A program made the translations under genes and the position numbers. This document shows, one piece after another, positions 27,635-32,080 of a stretch of 32,080 bases of DNA. This DNA is from Oscillospiraceae bacterium (GTDB taxonomy: Bacteria > Bacillota > Clostridia > Oscillospirales > CAG-272): contig SVSV01000001.1 in the NCBI GenBank assembly GCA_015064125.1, positions 67,357 through 99,436 of the forward strand, in the 5' to 3' direction. A model generated the notes under the pieces. That model saw nothing but the letters and a program-made list of their open reading frames with translations. It searched no databases and had not been told where the DNA came from. Within the stretch, counting starts at the first letter, position 1; each line of letters opens with the position of its first letter.

Positions 27635-28352
27635 AGCGCGCCACCTCCCGCTTACCCGTCAGCCACAGCAGCAGCAGGATCAGTGCCATCGCAAGAAGCA
27701 AAAAGTCATCACGTCCCAGCAAAAGCAACGCCAGCACCGAGCAAAGCACGCCGATCACGGCAGGCCCGTGCCCTTTGCCCGAAAGCCACTGCTCAGTGAA
27801 GATCGTCAGGAACAAGGCCGTCAGTGCAAAATCGATCCCCTCCGTCGAAAAGGGCAGCACCGCACCGATCGCAGCTCCGATCACACTGCCCGATATCCAA
27901 TACAAATAATTGAGCAGGGACACAAAAAAGTAATACCGTGTGGGGCTTTCCTGTGCCGGAACACCCTCGCGATGCGATACGAGCGAGTAAGTCTCATCTG
28001 TCAGCGTAAAGATCAAAAACGGCTTGTGGCGCACGTTCTGATACGGCTCCACCATCGAAATGCCGTAAAAAAGATGTCGGGCATTTACCATAAGCGTTGT
28101 CAGCGCCGCCGCCAGCAGCGAGGCGCCGCCCACGATCATATCCACTGCCACATACTGCATCGACCCCGCATACACAAAAATGCTCATGGCGGCCGCATAC
28201 AGCACCCCGTAGCCGTGCGAGCGAAAAATAACGCCGAATCCGATACCCAACACCAAATATCCCGTTAATACAGGGACGGTATCTAAAAACGCGGCCTTCA
28301 GGCCGCGAAAGGCGGGGGCTATCCCCCGCCTCTTTTCTGCTTTTTTATCCAT
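27627..28352 (-). CDS. azlC: AzlC-family branched-chain amino acid permease
   Basis: TGYLVLGIGFGVIF, FVYAGSMQYVAVDMI, NARHLFYGISM, TDETYSL. Confidence 0.92.
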   Translation of the reverse strand: MDKKAEKRRGIAPAFRGLKAAFLDTVPVLTGYLVLGIGFGVIFRSHGYGVLYAAAMSIFVYAGSMQYVAVDMIVGGASLLAAALTTLMVNARHLFYGISMVEPYQNVRHKPFLIFTLTDETYSLVSHREGVPAQESPTRYYFFVSLLNYLYWISGSVIGAAIGAVLPFSTEGIDFALTALFLTIFTEQWLSGKGHGPAVIGVLCSVLALLLLGRDDFLLLAMALILLLLWLTGKREVARYE

Positions 28353-28355
28353 ATT

Positions 28356-29003
28356 TCACTCCATCCTCGCCTTGGCATAACGATAGCTTGCTATCACCCC
28401 GACAACAGCCCACAGCAGCAGCACGCCCAAGCCGATCGCCATAGCGGCAGCGCCCTCGCACAAGCAAGCCGTAAGCAGCATCATACCGCCCGCAGCAACG
28501 CCCGAGATGCCCGCAAAGCGCTGGCTTTTTTGCCACGCCGTATCGGAGGAAAGGCTCCATTTTGTGCGCAAGCCGAAAAAGCGGTTGCGCGGCACCTCGC
28601 GCAGCAGTATCCCAACGACCGAAACAGCAACACCAAGGATCACCAGTGCCACGCGCCATACGTCAGGCACAGAAGCTGTATCGGGATCGCCGGAAAGCAA
28701 CGCCCTCAAAGCAAAATAAACGAACAGTGCAAGCAGGACCACCTGCATCAGAATACAGGTCCTCAGCATCGAGATCCGCTCACCGTGTATGCTTTTTTTG
28801 CCGACTGAAAGAAGAAAGAAGGCCGTAAGCAGTGTGATAAAGACGGGCAGGATCAGCTGCTCGTATTTGCTGCCAAAGCGATCGACCTCGCCTGCTGCAT
28901 TATAATGGACAGGCACCGTATCCGGCAATAGCATCAGCATCACTGCGGCAAAGCTCCACGTGACGATAAGTAACGCCATAGCGATCAAGAAACCCTTTTT
29001 CAT
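28356..29003 (-). CDS. SdpI-like/DUF1648 membrane protein
   Basis: DTVPVHYNAAGEVDRFGSKYE, GLRTKWSLSSDTAWQKSQRFAG. Confidence 0.85.
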   Translation of the reverse strand: MKKGFLIAMALLIVTWSFAAVMLMLLPDTVPVHYNAAGEVDRFGSKYEQLILPVFITLLTAFFLLSVGKKSIHGERISMLRTCILMQVVLLALFVYFALRALLSGDPDTASVPDVWRVALVILGVAVSVVGILLREVPRNRFFGLRTKWSLSSDTAWQKSQRFAGISGVAAGGMMLLTACLCEGAAAMAIGLGVLLLWAVVGVIASYRYAKARME

Positions 29004-29071
29004 AAAGCACCTCCAAAGACTTGCATCTTAAGTATATCACGTTTTTGCGGAGCCGTCAATAGCGCTGTTTA

Positions 29072-29100
29072 TTGACAAGCAAGCACATTGATGATATAAT
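29072..29100 (+). promoter_or_regulatory. Promoter for the HAD hydrolase gene
   Basis: TTGACA - 17 nt - TATAAT. Confidence 0.8.
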
Positions 29101-29130
29101 ATAGCAGTCTATTACAGCAAGGAGCGTATT

Positions 29131-29952
29131 ATGAGCACCTATAAGATAATTTCCACAGACCTTGACGGCACGCTTTTTAACGAGCACGGCGTGATCAGTC
29201 CCGAGAACGAGGCTGCCATCAAGGAGCTTCACGAGCGTGGTGTGCTGGTCGTGCCGAACTCAGGCAGATGCCTTTCGGAAATGCCCGCCATCATCACAGA
29301 TCACGCGCTGTTCCGCTATCTCATTCAATCCGACGGCGCCGTGGTATACGACAAGCAGACGGAAAAGCGCCTCACACGGTGCTTGCCCAAAGCGGTATCC
29401 GATGCTGTTTTTGAGATCCTGAAGGATCATCCCGCGTCAGTCAGCGTACGCCAGGATGGCTTTTGCTATGTGCGCGACACTGCACACAACGATGCCGATT
29501 ATATCAAAAACGGTGTTTCTCGCGGCTGGCGCGATCACTTTTATAAAACCGCCACACCCACTGATTTTTCAATGTTTGATGCCCCCGACACGGCTATTGA
29601 AATGTTCTGCGTCTTTTTTGCCGATATGCAGGAGCGAGAGGCTTGCATCCAACGCCTGCTTGCCCTTGGCACGGTACAGGTCGCCTCGACTGATGCAAAC
29701 AACATCGAGGTTTTTTCTGTTCACGCCGGCAAGGGCAAGGCGCTGCTGGCCTTGGCTGAATCACTCGGCATTGATAAAAAGGATACCATCGGTGTCGGTG
29801 ACAGCACCAACGACAGTGATATGATCCTGCGCGCAGGCACAGGACTTGTAATGGAAAACGCCTGCCCCGAGCTCAAAGCCCTTGGCGACACAGTGATCTG
29901 CCACCACCGCGACCACGCCATGCGCTATATTTTAGAGCACTACATCAAATAA
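29131..29952 (+). CDS. Cof-type HAD-superfamily hydrolase
   Basis: STDLDGTLFNEHGVISPENEAAIKEL, IQSDGAVVYD, GVGDSTNDSDMI. Confidence 0.92.
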   Translation: MSTYKIISTDLDGTLFNEHGVISPENEAAIKELHERGVLVVPNSGRCLSEMPAIITDHALFRYLIQSDGAVVYDKQTEKRLTRCLPKAVSDAVFEILKDHPASVSVRQDGFCYVRDTAHNDADYIKNGVSRGWRDHFYKTATPTDFSMFDAPDTAIEMFCVFFADMQEREACIQRLLALGTVQVASTDANNIEVFSVHAGKGKALLALAESLGIDKKDTIGVGDSTNDSDMILRAGTGLVMENACPELKALGDTVICHHRDHAMRYILEHYIK

Positions 29953-29955
29953 TCG

Positions 29956-29984
29956 TTGACAAATGCTTTTAGGCATGCTACAAT
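29956..29984 (+). promoter_or_regulatory. Promoter for the cobalamin riboswitch transcript
   Basis: TTGACA - 17 nt - TACAAT. Confidence 0.75.
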
Positions 29985-30010
29985 AACCACGTACAATAAA
30001 ATGAAACACA

Positions 30011-30165
30011 ATTCGGTGCGAAACGTATCGCACAACTGCGCGCCCCGCGCGCAGGGATGAGGAAAGCACGGTGCAAATCCGTCACAACAGCCATTGCCGT
30101 TACGTGGCCGCAGGGCCCCCAGTCGGAATGCTCATCGTCTTGTGCCGCAACGCATCCCCGGGCAA
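30011..30165 (+). ncRNA. Cobalamin riboswitch
   Basis: GGAAAGCACGGTGCAAATCCGTCACAACAGCCATTGCCGTTACG...CCCAGTCGGAATGCTCAT resembles the conserved core and B12 box of Cbl riboswitches; boundaries approximate. Confidence 0.75.
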
Positions 30166-30186
30166 AGGGGGAGGGCCGCGCCACAA

Positions 30187-30262
30187 AACCGCACCGGCGG
30201 TCTTTTTGCGCACCCCCCACAGGGCTCTTTCCCGTGGGGGGTGCCTTGCTTTCGTTTTTTGT
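30187..30262 (+). terminator. Two tandem candidate terminator/sequestering hairpins downstream of the riboswitch
   Basis: ACCGC-ACCG-GCGGTCTTTTT, then GCACCCCCCAC...GTGGGGGGTGC followed by TTTCGTTTTTTG. Confidence 0.6.
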
Positions 30263-30288
30263 AAATAAAAACGAAAAGAGGAAAGAAA

Positions 30289-30726
30289 ATGAAAGCAAAA
30301 GCTCTCACACGTATTCTGTGTATGCTGCTTACCTGCCTGCTGACGGCTTTTATGCTTGTCGCCTGCGCCGACGTTGACCGAAGCGGCGACTGGGAAACCG
30401 CCACCTACGTCAAAGACGAGACCCTTGGCAAGGGCGCCAAGACCATCACCGTCAAGGTCGTGGCCGACGGGCAGGAGCTGACCTTTACCGTCAGGACGGA
30501 TAAAGAGAATTTAGAGGACGCACTTTTGGAGCACGAGCTGATCGCGGGTGACGAAGGGGCCTTTGGCCTTTACATCAAAAAGGTCAACGGGATCGTAGCC
30601 GACTACGATGCGGACAAGTCCTACTGGGCAATCACCAAAAACGGCGAGCCGACCTCGGGCGCCAGGGACACCCTCATTGCCGACGGTGAATGCTATGAGC
30701 TCACTAAGACCGTCAGCGAATGGTAA
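30289..30726 (+). CDS. DUF4430-like secreted lipoprotein
   Basis: Lipobox-like LVAC after a signal peptide; TVRTDKENLEDALLEHELIAGDEGAFGLYIKKVNGIVADYDADKSYWAITKNGEPTSGARDTLIADGECYEL typical of DUF4430. Confidence 0.85.
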   Translation: MKAKALTRILCMLLTCLLTAFMLVACADVDRSGDWETATYVKDETLGKGAKTITVKVVADGQELTFTVRTDKENLEDALLEHELIAGDEGAFGLYIKKVNGIVADYDADKSYWAITKNGEPTSGARDTLIADGECYELTKTVSEW

Positions 30727-31286
30727 ACGAGCACAAAAGCAACGGCATTGAGGCAGCAACACCGAAAAAACACAAAAAAAGAGCCTTAACGGTGCGAGAA
30801 ATGACGATCTTCGCTATGCTGGGCGCCATGATGTACTGCTTAAAGCTGGTGCTGGAATGGGCACCAAACATTCACCTCACTGCTCTGTTCATCATCGCCA
30901 TCACCGTAGTGTGGCGCGTCAAGGCGCTGATTCCTATTTATATATTCGTGATGCTCTCGGGCCTGTTTGGCGGTATTTCGGTATGGTGGGTGCCCTATCT
31001 TTACGTGTGGGCGATCCTGTGGGGGGTCACCATGCTTCTGCCTCGCCGCATGCCAAAAAAGCTTGCCGCCGTCGTTTACGTGGTGGTGGGCACGCTGCAC
31101 GGACTGCTGTTCGGTCTGCTCTGCGCCCCCTCGCAGGCCCTTTTCTGGGGCCTTAATTTTGAGGGAACGCTCGCGTGGATCGCGCAAGGGCTGTATTTTG
31201 ATATTTTACACGCCGCAGGCAACCTTGCCGCCTGCACCCTTACCCTGCCGCTGATCACGCTATTCAAACGCTTGCGCAAGCAATAA
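30720..31286 (+). CDS. ECF transporter S component (probable cobalamin specificity)
   Basis: Polytopic small protein with basic N-terminus; TVREMTIFAMLGAMMYCLKLVLEWAPNIHLTALFIIAITVVW; overlaps the DUF4430 gene and sits under a B12 riboswitch. Confidence 0.8.
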   Translation: MVNEHKSNGIEAATPKKHKKRALTVREMTIFAMLGAMMYCLKLVLEWAPNIHLTALFIIAITVVWRVKALIPIYIFVMLSGLFGGISVWWVPYLYVWAILWGVTMLLPRRMPKKLAAVVYVVVGTLHGLLFGLLCAPSQALFWGLNFEGTLAWIAQGLYFDILHAAGNLAACTLTLPLITLFKRLRKQ

Positions 31287-31290
31287 AAAT

Positions 31291-31330
31291 ACCCCGTATG
31301 GCGATTTTTGCCATACGGGGTCACTTTTTT
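31291..31330. terminator. Bidirectional terminator between convergent genes
   Basis: ACCCCGTATGGC-GATTTTT-GCCATACGGGGT then CACTTTTTT. Confidence 0.85.
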
Positions 31331-31344
31331 GATGCTTTTGCGGC

Positions 31345-32080
31345 TCATTTTGCCACGAAATACGTGCCGATCTCCTTGCCGTCAAAAAGATCGTACAGGA
31401 CGTGCGGATCCTTGCCGTTTAAAATGAACATAGGGATCCCCGCCTCCGTAACGGTCCTCGCCGCCTCCAGCTTGGTGGCCATGCCGCCCGTGCCGCGCGC
31501 GGTACCCGCGCCCCCGGCCATAGCCAGCACCCGCTCGTCGATCTTTTCCACGCGGGCAATGAGCCTTGCCGCGGGATCTTGACGCGGATCGCTGTCATAA
31601 AGCCCCTCAACGTCAGAGAGATTGATCAGAAGGTCGGCGTGACAGACCAGTGCCACGTAAGCCGAAAGCGTATCGTTACCGCCAAAATTCAGCTCGGTGG
31701 TGGAGATACAGTCGTTCTCATTCACGATCGGCACACACCCCATGGTGAGAAGCGTTTCAAAGGTATCCTCTGCCGCCGCGCGGCGCACAGGATTGTCGAT
31801 CACGTCCTTTGTCAGCAGCATTTGCGCCACCGTATGCCCGTAATCCGAGAAAAAACGCGAATAGATCTTCATCAGCTCACTTTGTCCGACTGCGGCCATC
31901 GCCTGCTTCTCCTTGGTGCAGGTGGGACGGTGCGTGCCAAGGCGCGCAACGCCGGCACTGACAGCGCCCGAGGAGACCAGCACGATCTCCTTGCCGGCAT
32001 TTTTAAAATCGGAAAGTATTTTCACCAGCGCCTCGATACGGCGCAGATTGAGGTGCCCCTCCTCGTGCGTCAGAGTAGAG
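31345..32080 (-). CDS. proB: Glutamate 5-kinase (5' end beyond window; appears to lack a PUA domain)
   Basis: VLVSSGAVSAGVARLG, AAVGQSELMKIYSRFF, PIVNENDCIST, FGGNDTLSAYVALVCHADLLINLSDVEGLYDSDPR. Confidence 0.93.
   Translation of the reverse strand, partial: STLTHEEGHLNLRRIEALVKILSDFKNAGKEIVLVSSGAVSAGVARLGTHRPTCTKEKQAMAAVGQSELMKIYSRFFSDYGHTVAQMLLTKDVIDNPVRRAAAEDTFETLLTMGCVPIVNENDCISTTELNFGGNDTLSAYVALVCHADLLINLSDVEGLYDSDPRQDPAARLIARVEKIDERVLAMAGGAGTARGTGGMATKLEAARTVTEAGIPMFILNGKDPHVLYDLFDGKEIGTYFVAK

Noticed and set aside
28356-29003. SdpI-like protein as part of a toxin/immunity (SdpC-type) system
   Set aside because: No SdpC/SdpA/SdpB-like genes nearby; the SdpI/DUF1648 family is widespread outside such systems.
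26342-31321. Shared CCGTATGG stem in two terminators (26342-26374 and 31291-31321)
   Set aside because: Only a short common core; the loops and outer stems differ, so coincidence or a common terminator style is more likely than a repeat family.

Overview
This 32 kb window looks like a chromosomal segment from a moderately GC-rich Clostridia-like Firmicute (inference from gene content, sigma-A-like promoters and L-box/B12 riboswitches). Most of it is housekeeping: yggS (partial), an HlyD-like protein, miaA, queA, a lysine riboswitch with dapA-dapB, a three-gene MacA/MacB-like ABC exporter, GlpQ-MFS-NUDIX, recX-recA, galM-like, an AraC regulator, a ywlG-like gene, a GH3 glucosidase, a PfkB kinase, azlCD, a SdpI-like protein, a Cof-type HAD hydrolase, a cobalamin riboswitch with a DUF4430-like lipoprotein and an ECF S-component, and proB (partial). 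No CRISPR array, tRNA, rRNA or transposase was recognised. The most interesting system is a compact operon (about 20.4-26.3 kb, minus strand) with three different SPFH/HflK-HflC-like proteins, one carrying an unusual polytopic N-terminus, followed by a P1B-type ATPase that lacks an HMA domain and has an atypical CPC segment. Other notable items are a 145-bp tandem repeat containing copies of the queA 3' end, a small gene frameshifted by a 13-nt-period direct repeat, an efflux adaptor whose usual hairpin region appears replaced, tandem hairpins inside the azlC 5' coding region, and a B12 riboswitch controlling a putative extracellular B12-capture protein plus ECF S-component. All family calls come from reading sequence motifs by eye; no database search was run.
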